DNA from: CAWGMT01 sp963823675
GTDB lineage: Bacteria; Planctomycetota; Planctomycetia; Isosphaerales; Isosphaeraceae
NCBI GenBank assembly: GCA_963823675.1
Contig: CAWGMT010000011.1
Span: 744,001-808,000, forward strand
Direction: 5' to 3'
Length of the DNA: 64,000 nt
Shown: piece after piece, positions 1 to 10,369 of the stretch
Position numbering within the stretch: position 1 is the first letter of the stretch
Layout of the letters: each line of letters starts with the position of its first letter
Notes under the pieces: model-generated
Databases searched by the model: none
The model's input: only the letters and a program-made list of their open reading frames with translations
Told to the model about the DNA's origin: nothing
Position numbers and translations under genes: made by a program

Positions 1-1
1 G

Positions 2-1983
2 CTCTCGGGCATCTCCGGCATCACCGAGTTCCCGCTCCCGAGCGGCAGCGGTTTGTCCGAGGTCATGGGATTGATCACGACCGGTCCCGACGGCAACGTC
101 TGGTTCAGCGACCCCGGCGCCAACGCGGTCGGGACGATCAGCCCGACCACTCACGCCATCAGCCTAACCACCATCCCCACCGCGAATGCCACTCCCGCAG
201 GGATCACGACGGGCCCCGACGGCAACATCTGGTTCTGCGAGCGCAGCGCCGAGGCGATCGGGATGATCAACCCGACCACTCACGCCATCAACTCGTTCGC
301 CCTCCCGTCCGGCAGTAAGGGCCCGACTAATATCACGGCGGGTTCCAACGGCAACCTCTGGTTCACCGTGAACGTTCTTGGCTCCCACCAGATCGGTGAG
401 ATCAACCCGACCACCCACACCATCACGGAATTCACTCTCTCAACCGGCAGTTACGGCCCATTCGACATCACGTCCGGCCCTGACGGCAACCTCTGGTTCA
501 CTGGGGGCCCGACCGGGCTGGGCAAGATCAACCCCACAACGGATGCCATCACCTATTTCACAGACCCCGTCGGCGAACCGCAGGGGATCGCCGCCGGGCC
601 TGACGGTAATCTATGGTTCACCTTAAGCAACGGAATTGGGATGATCAATCCGACGACCGACGCGATCAGCACGTTCGCCACTCCGACGGCCAGTTCCGAC
701 CCAGGGGGAATCACGGCGGGCCCCGACGGCAACCTTTGGTTCACCGAGTCAGCCGTCGGCCAGATCGGTCAGATCAACCCGACGACCGACGCCATCACGG
801 AGTACCCCATTCCTTACACCGGCTCAACGCCCTGGGGGATCACAACGGGGCCCGATGGCAACCTCTGGTTCGCCGACCCCGGCACGACCGCGATCGGCGT
901 CGCCACCTTGGCCACGTCCCAACTGGTGGTGACGACGCAGCCGCCGGCCAGCGTCACCGCGGGCAGCTCCTTCGGCCTGACGGTCGACGGCCGAGAACAG
1001 CTCGGGCAGTCCAATTACGACGTTCAATGGCACGGTGACCGTGGCCCTGGCGAGCAACCCCGGCGGCGCCACGCTCGGCGGCACGCTCACCGCGACCGCC
1101 GTCCGACGGCGTGGCCACGTTCTCCGGACTGTCGCTGAACAAGGCCGCGTCCGGCTACACGCTCGAGGTCTCCGCCAGCGGACTCGGCGGGGCGCCACCA
1201 GCGCCATCACCGTGACCCCCGCCGCAGCCTCGCAACTGGCGATCACCGAGCGAGCCGCCGGCCAGCGTCACCGCGGGCAGCGGCTTCGGCCTGCAAGCGT
1301 CGATCGAGGACGCCTACGGCAACGTCGAGACGGGCGACAACGACGCGGTGACGGTGGCGCTGGCCAACAACCCGACCGGGGCGACGCTCGGCGGCACGCT
1401 CTCGGTCGACGGCGAGCAAGCGGCGTGGCCGACCTTCTCCGGGCTGACGCTCACCAAGGCCGCGTCCGGCTACACGCTCGGGTCTCCAGCAGCGGCCTCA
1501 GCGGCGGCGACCTCGAGCGCCATCACCGTGACCCCGGCGGCGGCCACGCAGGTGGTGATCACGCAGCAGCCTCCCGGCCAGCGTCGTCGTGAACACCGGC
1601 TTCGGTCTGCAAGCGTCGATCGAAGATGCTTACGGCAACGTGGTGACATCCGCCAGCAACACCGTGAAGGTGGCGCTGGCCAACAACCCGACCGGGGCGA
1701 AGCTTGGCGGCACGCTCTCCGTGAAGGCGAGCAAAGGCGTGGCCACGTTCTCGGGGCTGACGCTGAACAAGGTGGGAACCGGCTACACGCTCCAGCTCTC
1801 CAGCAGCGGGCTCACCGGGGCGACCACGAGCCCCATCACCGTGACCAGTACCGGCGCCGACATCGTGCTTTCTGCGACGGCCGGGACCAGCGCACCCGAA
1901 CTCGCTGCTTGGCGCCGCTGGTGCTCGACAGCCCGGATTTCCTGGACAGCCTGGGACTCAAGAAGCGCGTTCTCGGAACCTGA
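2..1983 (+). CDS. Secreted Vgb-like beta-propeller protein with Ig-like repeats (5' partial, frameshifted)
   Basis: Reading is already open at base 2, so the true start lies before the window. The first 300 residues hold seven copies of a G-P-D-G-N-L-W-F blade motif alternating with I-N-P-T-T-x-A-I, typical of the streptogramin B lyase (Vgb)/NHL propeller fold. Three filamin/Ig-like repeats of about 90 residues follow, each with N-N-P-T-G-A-T-L-G-G-T and A-T-F-S-G-L. At least seven one-base shifts (near 992, 1103, 1190, 1250, 1415, 1480, 1580) and one near 1905 are needed to read through; between them no nonsense codon appears. The last frame gives a natural end, DSPDFLDSLGLKKRVLGT, at 1983. 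Propeller proteins of this type are usually extracellular; lyase activity is not implied. Indels may be assembly errors. Confidence 0.7.
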
Positions 1984-2098
1984 CGAAGCCGCAGCCGAGG
2001 CCAGAGCGACGAAGGGGGCGTCTGTTGCCCCCGTCGCGCATTGTCCCGCACTCAGCGTTCAGCACTGACCAAGGTAGGCAGCAGGCAGTCGGCAGTTG

Positions 2099-2158
2099 AG
2101 GGAACGGATACTCGTCTTCGGCTTCCCCCGCCTCTCCCTCCGGGAGAGGTCCCCACAG
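2099..2158. repeat. Dispersed GC-rich hairpin repeat, copy 1
   Basis: A roughly 60-base sequence containing an 8-bp stem (2131-2138 with 2142-2149, loop tcc). A clearly related copy lies at 15542-15599, about four-fifths identical by eye with a 2-base length difference. The stem type, CCCTC paired with GAGGG, also recurs in the insert inside the kinase gene at 11152-11336. Confidence 0.7.
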
Positions 2159-2312
2159 GACGCGGGGGGTGAGGGTTCCTCTGGGAGAGTTTCCCACAGG
2201 GAGTCGGGGGCGAGGCCAGCGGGGAAGGTGGCCCGCAGGGCCGGATGGGAGGTTGCTTCGACCACTGACCACTGACCACTCAGGACTTGGCCGAGAATAA
2301 CTTCCCGGCAAT

Positions 2313-2361
2313 GTCGCCTTTCGCTCCGCGAAAGGAGGGCTTTCGCGGAGCGAAAGACGAC
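2313..2361. repeat. REP-like palindrome (ctccgcg family)
   Basis: Arms 2318-2334 and 2340-2356 are a perfect 17-bp inverted repeat around the loop gaggg; pairing continues four more bases beyond one mismatch. The left part (2299-2334) matches the reverse complement of 60734-60768 at 31 of 36 positions including one gap, so this is a dispersed element. A third palindrome with the same cgctccgcg core lies at 9466-9519. Confidence 0.8.
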
Positions 2362-2519
2362 AATTGTTTCCGGCCCGGTCCTCAGCACTCAAAGCTTAGA
2401 ACAAGCAGCCAATGACGCGGAACCAAGGACCAACGACTCAGCATCCAGCATCCAGCATTGAGGACTCAGGACAAAGCACAAAGGACCAGGGACCAATGAC
2501 AACCAAAGGAGCCGCACCC

Positions 2520-5500
2520 ATGTCGCTTCGCTTCTCCTCCGTCAACCGTTCGACCCGAGCCCGACAGCACGCCCGCAACCGACGCCGCCGGCTCTGGGCG
2601 CTGGAGGGGCTCGAGAGCCGTGTTCTCTTGTCGGGCAATCCCACGTACTACACGGTCAACCTGACGAGCGACTGCGGGGCCAGCTCGGGCACCGACGCCT
2701 ACCCCACGGCGGGCACCCCCTCGGGCGACCTCCTCTGGGCCGTCACCCAGGCCAACGCCAACACCAACGCTGCCGGCAGCGTCATCGATTTTGACCCGAC
2801 GGTTTTCGCCACGCTCCAGACGATCACCCTCTCCAGCACGCTCGTGCTCAGTGAATCGGCCGGGCCGGAGGTCGTCGACGGCCCCGCGCGGGAGTCGTGA
2901 TCAGCGGCAACAATGCCGTCGGTGTGTTTCAGGTCGATGGTGGCGTGACGGCCACGCTCGCGGGGTTGACCATCTCGGGGGGCTCAGCCGGCTACACAGG
3001 CGGTGGCGTTGACGTCCAAAATGGCGGCACACTCGTGGTCACGAATTGCACCGTTACCGGCAATTCGGCCGCCTTCTACGGTGGCGGCATCTACAACTAC
3101 GGTACGCTCACGGTCACCGGCAGCACCGTCGAGGGCGACTCGGCCGGCTCCTTGGGTGGCGGCATTGACAACGATGGCATGTTGACGGTCAGCGGCAGTA
3201 CCGTCGAAGACAACTCGGCCGACGGCGGCGGCGGCGTCTATGTCTCGGTGATCGGCACCATGACGATGATCAACAGCACCATCTCGAACGACTCAGCCCT
3301 GATCGGAGGCGGCGTCGAAAACTCTGGAACCCTGACGGTCACCGGCTGCACCATTGAAAACAACACGGCGACCGGCACCAACGCTTGCGGCGGCGGAATC
3401 TACAACGGGGGAACCTTGACGGTAAGCGATTCCACCATCGCCAACAACTCCGCCACATACTTTGGCGGCGGAATCTTCAACTCGAGTTCCGGCCCGCTGA
3501 TGGTCACCGGCAGCACAATCGCCAACAACTCGACCAGCCTAGTGCTCTTCAACGCTGGCGGCGGCGGAATCTTCAACAACGGCGGCCCGGTCACGGTCAG
3601 CGACTCGACCATCTCGGGGAACTCAACTGGACCTTACGGCTGGGGCGCTGGGATCAACAACGGCGGCGCGCTGACAATCATCAACAGCACTATCGCGAAC
3701 AACTCGGCCGGCTACGACGCTGGCGGCGGCGGGATCTTCAACACTGGCACTCTAACGGCCGTCAACAGCACCATTGCCTATAACGTCTCTACTGGCGGTG
3801 GGTTGTACGACAACCCCGGTGCCACGGCGACCCTCGATAACACGATCGTGGCCCAGAACACGAACAATCGGTACTTTTATGACGGTGAGCTTTTTTACAA
3901 TTACGGGGACGACATCGATGGCGCGGCGCTGGCCTCGTCCAGCGCCTACAACCTCATCGGCATCGACAATACCGCCAGCCTGGTCAATGGGCGCAATGGC
4001 AACATCGTGGTCGGCACCACCAACCCGAGCCTCGGGGCGCTGGCATACAACGGCGGGCCGACGCAGACGATCGCGCTATTGGCGGGCAGCCCGGCTCTCG
4101 GCGCCGGCAGCGCCAACATCGCGGGCGTCGTCGTGCCGGCGATCGACCAGCGTGGCGTGGCGTGGCCCGGCAGCGTGGTGGACATCGGGGCCTACGGCGC
4201 CCCCCGGCCTCGTCGATCGGTCCTCCCACGGTCTACACGGTCACCGACACCAGCGACAGCCCAGCGATCCGGGCTCGCTACGGTATGCGATCGCGCAGGC
4301 CGACCTGAACCCGAACCTCGCCGGCAGCGTAATCCAGTTCGACATTCCCCCGACCGGCCCCGGTTACAACGCGCAGATGGGTTCCTGGACAATCACCCTC
4401 GGCCCAAGCAACGGCCCCCTGGTGCTCCACGACCCGTCCGGGCCGCTATTGATCGACGGCCCCGGCGCGAGCATGTTGACGGTCAGCGGGGGAAATGCCA
4501 TCGAGGTGTTCCAGGTGGGCGCCGGCCCGCCGGCGGACCTCGCGGCCGGCGCCCTCAACCCTCGCCGGCTTGACGATCTGGGGAGGCTCGGCCTATACAG
4601 GCGGCGGCATCGGCGTCACGTATGGCGCCACGCTGACGGTCAGCGGCTGCACCGTTGCAGGCAACTCAGCCAGCTCTAACGCCCTCGGCGGCGGCGGTAT
4701 CTTCAGCGAGGGCGTGCTGACTTTGAGCGGTTCCGTGATCCAGAACGACTCGGCCGTCAGCGGCGGCGGCATCGCCACCGCGAACGGCGCGGTTACTGTC
4801 ACCGACTCGACCATCGAGGACAACGTGGCCACCGGCAGCGGCGGCGGCATTTGGACCTACGGCGGCACGGTGACGGTCACCGGCAGCACGTTGTCGGCCA
4901 ACTCGGCGCCCGGCGGCGGCGGCATCAGCACTACGGAAGGCGCGGTTACGGTCATCAACTCGACCATCGAGGACAACGTCACCACCACCGCCGGCGGTGG
5001 GGGCATTAACAGCGACGGTTCCACGGTGACGGTCACCGGCACCGCGATTGAGGACAACACGGCGACCGCCGCCGGCGGCGGCGGCGGCATCTACAACGCC
5101 GGCACGATGACGGTCAGCGACTCCACCATCGCCGGCAACACAGCCGCCGCCTATGGCGGCGGCATCTTCAACTGGTACGGTCTGCTGACGGTCACGGACT
5201 GCACCATCGAAAACAACTCGGTTAGCACTTACCCCGACGGCGGCGGCGGCATCATCAACCTGGACGGCGCGCTGACTGTGAGTAGCTCCACCATCTCGGG
5301 CAACTCAACGGGCCAATACGGCCCCGGCGGCGGGATCGCCAACGGTGGCACGCTGACGATTAGCAACAGTACCATTGCGAGCAACTCGGCCGGCTACGAC
5401 GCTTTCGGAGGCGGGATCGTTAACGGGTTCTACGACGCCGGTACCCTGACGGCCGTCAACAGCACCATTGCCTACAATGACGCGTACAACTCCGGCGGCG

Positions 5501-8500
5501 GGCTGTCCGATACCCCGGGCAGCACGGCGACCTTGTATAACACGATCGTCGCCGCCAACACCGGTGGCGATGGAGCCGACGACATCGCCGGCGCCGGGGT
5601 TTCCTCGGCCAGCGCGTACAACCTCGTCGGCGTCGACGAGACCGGCAGCCTGACCAACGGTACTGACGGCAACCAGGTCGGCGTCACCAGCCCGGGGCTG
5701 GCCTCGGGGCCGGCGAATAACGGCGGCTCGACCCAGACCATCGCCTTCATGCCCGGCAGTCCGGCCATCGACACCGGAAGGAATGGGATCAACGGCTTCA
5801 CCCTCTTCACGGACCAGCGCGGCTATGTCCCCCCCGCCGGGGTCTGGGACATCGGCGCCTATCAGCTCAATGCGATCCCGCCATCGGCCCCGACGGCCAC
5901 CCTCAGCGCGGCCAACGTGACTCCCGCGGGCTACGGCCAGACCGCGTACACATTCAGCATCACCTTCGCCAGCAACGCCGCCATCGAGGCGTCGACGCTC
6001 GCCGGCGCAGTGGTAGCGGTGGTCCCGCCTGCCGGCGTCGGCAGCCCGATCACCGCGACCGTCGTCAGCACGGCGGCCAACGGCACGACCGATCCGTTCG
6101 GCAACGCCCAGTCGTTTACCGTCACCTACGAGATCACGCCGCCGGGCGGCTCGTGGTCTCCGGCCGACAACGGCACCTATTCGGTAACCCTGGGCGGCTC
6201 GCCCGTCACCGACGTCGATCGGACCGCGATCGCCACCGGGAACGTCGGGTCCTTCGCGGTGCAAGGCGTCTCGACCACGACGTCGCTCACCGCCTCGGCG
6301 AATCCTTCGGTGTCCGGCCAGTCCGTCACCTTCACGGCCACCGTCACCCCGAACATTTCGGGGTCGGGCACGCCGGGCGGCACGATTCAGTTCGTGATCG
6401 ACGGCAGCAACTTCGGCAGCCCCGTGACGCTGGTGAACGGCACTGCCACGAGCGCGCCGATCAGCACTCTCTCGGTCGCCAGCCACACGATTCAAGCCCT
6501 CTACAGTGGCAACAGCATTTTCCTCGCCAGCACCGGCACGCTGACCCAGGCGGTCAACAAGGACAACACGACGACCAGCGTCGTTCCCTCGACGAGCACA
6601 TCGAGCTTCGGCCAAGCCGTGACCTTCACGACCAAAGTCACGGCCAACCCGCCCGGCTCGGGCACTCCCATCGGGAACGGTCGATTTCTTCGACACCACG
6701 ACCGATACCGACCTCACGCCCGGCGGCGTCTCGCTTTCGTCGGGCACTGCGTCGTTCTCGACCGCCAGCCTGCCGGTGGGCCGCAACTCGATCAAGGTCA
6801 CCTATTCCGGTGACAGCAACTTCCTCACGAGCAGCGCGACCACGGGCACGATCACGATCAACCAGTCGATCATCGTTCTGGACCCGACGGCGGGCGGGGC
6901 GCTCTCCCTCTCGGGAAATGCGAGCATCAAGCTCACCGGCGGCGTCTTCGTCGATTCCAGCTCGTCGACTGCCATTTCGGCCAGCGGCAACGCCGCCGTC
7001 AAGGCGTCGGTGATCGACGTGCACGGCGGCGTCCAGAAGAGCGGCAACGCGAGCTTCAGCCCGGCGCCGACCACCGGGAGCCGCGACGTTGCCCGATCCG
7101 CTGGCCTCACTGGCGGAGCCGAGCACCTCCGGCCTGACCAACTACGGCTCCGAAAGCCTGAGCGGAAACTCGTCCGCGACGATCAAGCCGGGCATCTACA
7201 GCCAGATCAGCGTTTCGGGAAACGGCACGCTCACCCTGAGTAGCGGCATCTACATCATCGAAGGAGGCGGCTTCACGGTCTCCGGCAATGCGAGCGTCAC
7301 CGGCTCGGGCGTGATGATCTTCAACGCCGGAAGCAAGTATCCCAGCACGGGTGGCACTTACGGCGGCATCACGCTCGAGCGGCAACGGCTCGTACAACCT
7401 GAGCCCGCCGACGACCGGGACCTACGCCGGGATCGTGATCTTCCAGTCGCGCGATAACACGAAGGCCCTCACCTTGAGCGGCAACGCCTCGGGGATGACC
7501 GGCACGATCTACGCTGCCGGCGGCCCAGCTTGCCGAGAGCGGCAATGCTCAGCTCAATGCGGCGGTCGATCGTCGACACCATTGCCGATCAGCGGCAACG
7601 GTGTCGCCAATGTCGTGACGCTGGATGCCCCGAGCGGGTACGGTGGCTTACACGCCCGCCCAGATCCGGGCCGCCTACGGCATCAGCGCGCTGCCGCTCG
7701 ACGGCACGGGCCAGACCATCGCCATCGTCGATGCCTACGACGATCCCGAAATCTTCCCGGCCCTCGACGCGTTCGATTCCCAATTCGGGCTGACCGCCTC
7801 GGGATCAACGCTTTACGCTCAGTACGGCCCAGCGTCGTCGTTTTTGACCGTCCTCAATCAGTATGGGCAGGCCACGTCCCTCCCCTCCACCGACCCCAAT
7901 GGCCCCGGCACCGACAACTGGGAAGTGGAGGAAGCGCTCGACGTCGAGTGGGCTCATGCCATCGCGCCCGGGGCCCAGATCATCCTGGTCGAGGCCAATA
8001 GCCAGTCGCTTTCGGACTTGATGGCCGCGTGGCCACTGCCGCCCGCCAGCCTGGCGTGTCGGTGGTGTCGATGAGCTGGGGCTTCCCCGAGGGCCAGGCC
8101 GTCTTCGCCGCGATGAGGCTACGTATGACAGCGTGTTCAGCGTCCCGGGCGTGACCTTCGTCGCCAGCACGGGCGATTACGGGGCGGCCGATCCCGAGTA
8201 CCCGCCTTCTCACCCAACGTGGTGGCCGTCGGCGGCACCAGCCTCACGCTCAACGCGGACGGCTCGTACAACAGCGAGACGGGTTGGGGTTATTACTCCA
8301 ATGCCGCTGGTGCGTTCATCGGCTCGGGCGGCGGCATCAGCCTGTACGAGCCCGAGCCGGCGTATCAGCAGGGTGTCCAGTCCACGGGTGGCCGAACCAC
8401 TCCCGATGTCTCGCTGGTCGCCGATCCGGCCACCGGGGCGTGGATCGCCGACCCGTACAACCTCGATCCGAGCAATCCGTTCGAGATCGTGGGCGGCACC

Positions 8501-9205
8501 AGCTTGTCGGCCCCAGCTTGGGCGGGCCTGGTGGCGCTGGTTAACCAGGGACGGGCGGCCGCGGGCGAACCGACCTTGAACACCATCCCGACCGATACGC
8601 AGCAAGCCCTCTACATGCTGCCCCAGACCGATTACAACGCGATCACAAGCGGCAACAATGGTTACTCGGCGAGCGCCGGCTACAACCTGGCGACCGGCCT
8701 TGGAACGCCCGTGGCCAGTCTGCTGGTGCCCGACCTGATCGCGTACCGAGGGCCGGGCACGTCCTACGCGGGCCCGACCGTCGCACCGCTCCAAAATGCC
8801 GGCCTCGTCAATTCGGGGACGACTGACAGTGGACCGATGGACGTATTCAGCGTATTCGATTCCTTCACCGTGACGAATGTTGGGCTCGGTCACGCTCATA
8901 CCCAGGGTTCAGCTCAGGCAGAAAGCGCGCGTGGTCACGAGGCGAACGCCACGGGCCGGGGCGTCCGGCGCCTCACCGACATACAAGAAAGCTCATCCAT
9001 TGTAAGCAGCTCGGTGGCGGGCGATGGCCTGGCGCAACCGTTGACGCGGCCGGAGACCGCGTTCAATTCCGCTATCGACCAGGTTCTCGGTACGCTTGAG
9101 GAGACAAATTCCCACGACACCCTCATTGGCGAAGTGGCGTTCGAGCAGGTCTCGTCGGGCACTCGTAAGCCACGGGGAAGCGCCGCGATCGGAACGGCGA
9201 GTTGA
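2520..9205 (+). CDS. Giant secreted chimera: beta-helix repeats, Ig-like domains, S53 sedolisin peptidase (frameshifted)
   Basis: The ATG at 2520 follows AAAGGAG (2505-2511). The N-terminus has an Arg-rich stretch then LEGLESRVLLSG, the planctomycete secreted-protein signature. In order: two right-handed beta-helix blocks rich in N-S-T-I-x-N-N-S and G-G-G-I-x-N (2900-4150, 4600-5850) ending in choice-of-anchor-like tails; bacterial Ig-like domains (5900-6880); an S-G-N-A-S repeat domain (6900-7630); and a sedolisin catalytic domain. The last shows TGQTIAIVDAYDD, EEALDVEWAH (Glu/Asp pair), ASTGDYG (oxyanion Asp) and the serine motif GGTSLSAPAWAG. About 15 indels are needed (near 2885, 4200, 4262, 4555, 6680, 7085, 7375, 7530, 7585, 7640, 8040, 8055, 8112, 8208). 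Sedolisins are secreted acid-type serine-carboxyl peptidases. It could be two genes split around 6900, but no start or gap supports that. Confidence 0.72.
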
Positions 9206-9248
9206 TGGGCTTGCCGGGCTGCGGGCGTTGCACTGTAAGCTGATTGTT

Positions 9249-9398
9249 AACCACGGATCACACTGATTAACACGGATAAGAGAATGCCGAGCGAACGCGA
9301 TTCAGGCGATCATATCGGGAGCGATTGTTCGGTTCGACTACAACTCTTGATGGGCCCTCCCTGTTTCTGATCCGTGCCCATCCGTGCGATCCGTGGTT
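9249..9398. repeat. Inverted pair of 'accacggat' repeats
   Basis: The 29-base arm 9249-9277 matches the reverse complement of 9370-9398 at 24 of 29 positions. Each arm is itself built of three spaced acggat-like units. Such units are common in planctomycete intergenic DNA. Confidence 0.7.
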
Positions 9399-9425
9399 CA
9401 ATTTGGCATATGTTTTGCTTCCGCC

Positions 9426-9565
9426 TCGGCGTCGGCTGCACCACTGACGAGCCATCAAGGATTCCGTAGTCGTCACGCTCCGCGTGACGGAAATTCATCA
9501 CGCGGAGCGTGATGACTACTTACAGTTCGGCGTCGGTTGCACGACAGCCGAGCCATCGCGGATTC
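9426..9565. repeat. Palindrome (9466-9519) flanked by 39-bp direct repeats
   Basis: Direct repeats 9426-9464 and 9527-9565 agree at 33 of 39 positions. Between them sits an inverted repeat with arms 9466-9487 and 9498-9519 (one mismatch) around the cgctccgcg core. Palindrome plus direct flanks suggests a small mobile or once-mobile unit, although 39 bp is too long for an ordinary target duplication. Confidence 0.65.
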
Positions 9566-9649
9566 AGTCGGGATGCAACTTAACCCATTTTCCGTGGCCC
9601 TCCGTGGTTGAGAATTCCTCAATCAAACCGACATCCGATGGGTTCCAGC

Positions 9650-10258
9650 ATGTCCGAGGTTCCGGAGATTCCTGAGCTTCTCTTGGCCCAGGCCCGCGCG
9701 GGGGATACTGCCGCGCTGGGGCAGCTCTTCGAGTTGTATCGCAACTACCTGCGCTTGATCGCCCGCCCGATGATCGATGGGCCGCTCAAGTTGAAGCTTG
9801 ATGCCTCCGATCTGGTGCAGGAGACCTTCCTCAAGGCGCACCGCCAGTTCGCGGATTTCGCCGGCCGGGACGAGTCGGAGCTGATCGCCTGGCTGCGGCG
9901 AATCTTGGTGCGAACGCTCGCCGACCAGGCGAAATATCACCGGTCTCGCGTGCGTAACGTGCGCAGGCAGGTTTCGCTGGAAGCGCTCTTGGAACATGCC
10001 GGCGGCGCCGCTTCGCAGGCCCTGGCCGATTCTCTTCCGTCACCCAGCTCGCTGGCCGTCCGGCGTGAGCGCAGTGTGCTCCTGGCCGACGCCCTCGAGA
10101 AACTGCCTGCCGACTACCGCGAGGTCTTCGTGCTCCGTAATATCGAGCATATTCCATTTAATGAGATCGCCACCCGGCTGGGTCGCTCCCCCGGCGCCGC
10201 ACGCGTGCTCTGGACCCGGGCGATGCAGCGGTTGAGTCAGTTGTTGGAAGGGTGCTGA
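9650..10258 (+). CDS. ECF-family RNA polymerase sigma factor
   Basis: A 202-residue protein with both ECF sigma regions. Region 2 includes DASDLVQETFLKAHRQF, which binds core polymerase and the -10 element; region 4 near the C-terminus has LPADYREVFVLRN and a helix-turn-helix around F-N-E-I-A-T-R-L-G-R-S-P-G-A that reads the -35. This is the planctomycete type often encoded beside a Ser/Thr kinase, as here: the kinase begins 111 bases downstream. The ATG at 9650 (MSEVPEIPELL) is chosen over one at 9638; neither has a strong Shine-Dalgarno. No anti-sigma gene is adjacent, so activity may depend on the neighbouring kinase (inference). Confidence 0.9.
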   Translation: MSEVPEIPELLLAQARAGDTAALGQLFELYRNYLRLIARPMIDGPLKLKLDASDLVQETFLKAHRQFADFAGRDESELIAWLRRILVRTLADQAKYHRSRVRNVRRQVSLEALLEHAGGAASQALADSLPSPSSLAVRRERSVLLADALEKLPADYREVFVLRNIEHIPFNEIATRLGRSPGAARVLWTRAMQRLSQLLEGC

Positions 10259-10263
10259 GTCAT

Positions 10264-10305
10264 TTGTCCGTTGTCCGTTGTCCTTTGTCTGTTGTCCGTT
10301 GTCCG
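10264..10305. repeat. Heptamer tandem repeat ttgtccg x6
   Basis: Six consecutive 7-base units of ttgtccg (two with one substitution) begin six bases after the sigma factor stop and lie upstream of the kinase start. The reverse-complement family recurs at 41103-41165. Confidence 0.85.
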
Positions 10306-10369
10306 GCGCACTGGGAGGGCGGACCGCGCGATCGCCATTCTTCGGCAGTCGTTGGAGGAGAGATAAGCC

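Larger units (their letters stand above)
1984..2519. other. Intergenic region with repeats, no gene
   Basis: No coding sequence is supported here. The stretch holds a GC-rich hairpin repeat (2099-2158), a perfect 17-bp-arm palindrome (2318-2356), a short run of 'accactg' heptamers near 2262-2280, and degenerate 'ggaccaa/gcatcca' repeats at 2418-2505 leading up to the next gene's ribosome binding site. The open frame from 2412 is an in-frame extension of that next gene and probably leader, because its translation is only repeat-derived. Confidence 0.6.
9206..9649. other. Repeat-filled intergenic region upstream of ECF sigma gene
   Basis: No gene is supported. The gap carries an inverted pair of the 'aaccacggat' type, a cgctccgcg-core palindrome, and a direct repeat flanking that palindrome, each listed separately. 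A further fragment of the ccgtggtt type lies at 9588-9612 just before the sigma gene. Confidence 0.6.

Noticed and set aside
2412..2519. 36-residue extension before the LESRVLLS protein
   Set aside because: It translates degenerate intergenic repeats; ATG 2520 has the Shine-Dalgarno.
5305..6801. 498-codon minus-strand frame over the beta-helix gene
   Set aside because: Arg/Gly/Asp-rich shadow of repeat coding DNA; the plus strand carries recognisable domains even across indels.
9608..9649. TTG-initiated N-terminal extension of the ECF sigma factor
   Set aside because: The added residues come from intergenic repeat DNA; ATG 9650 starts directly at the conserved region.
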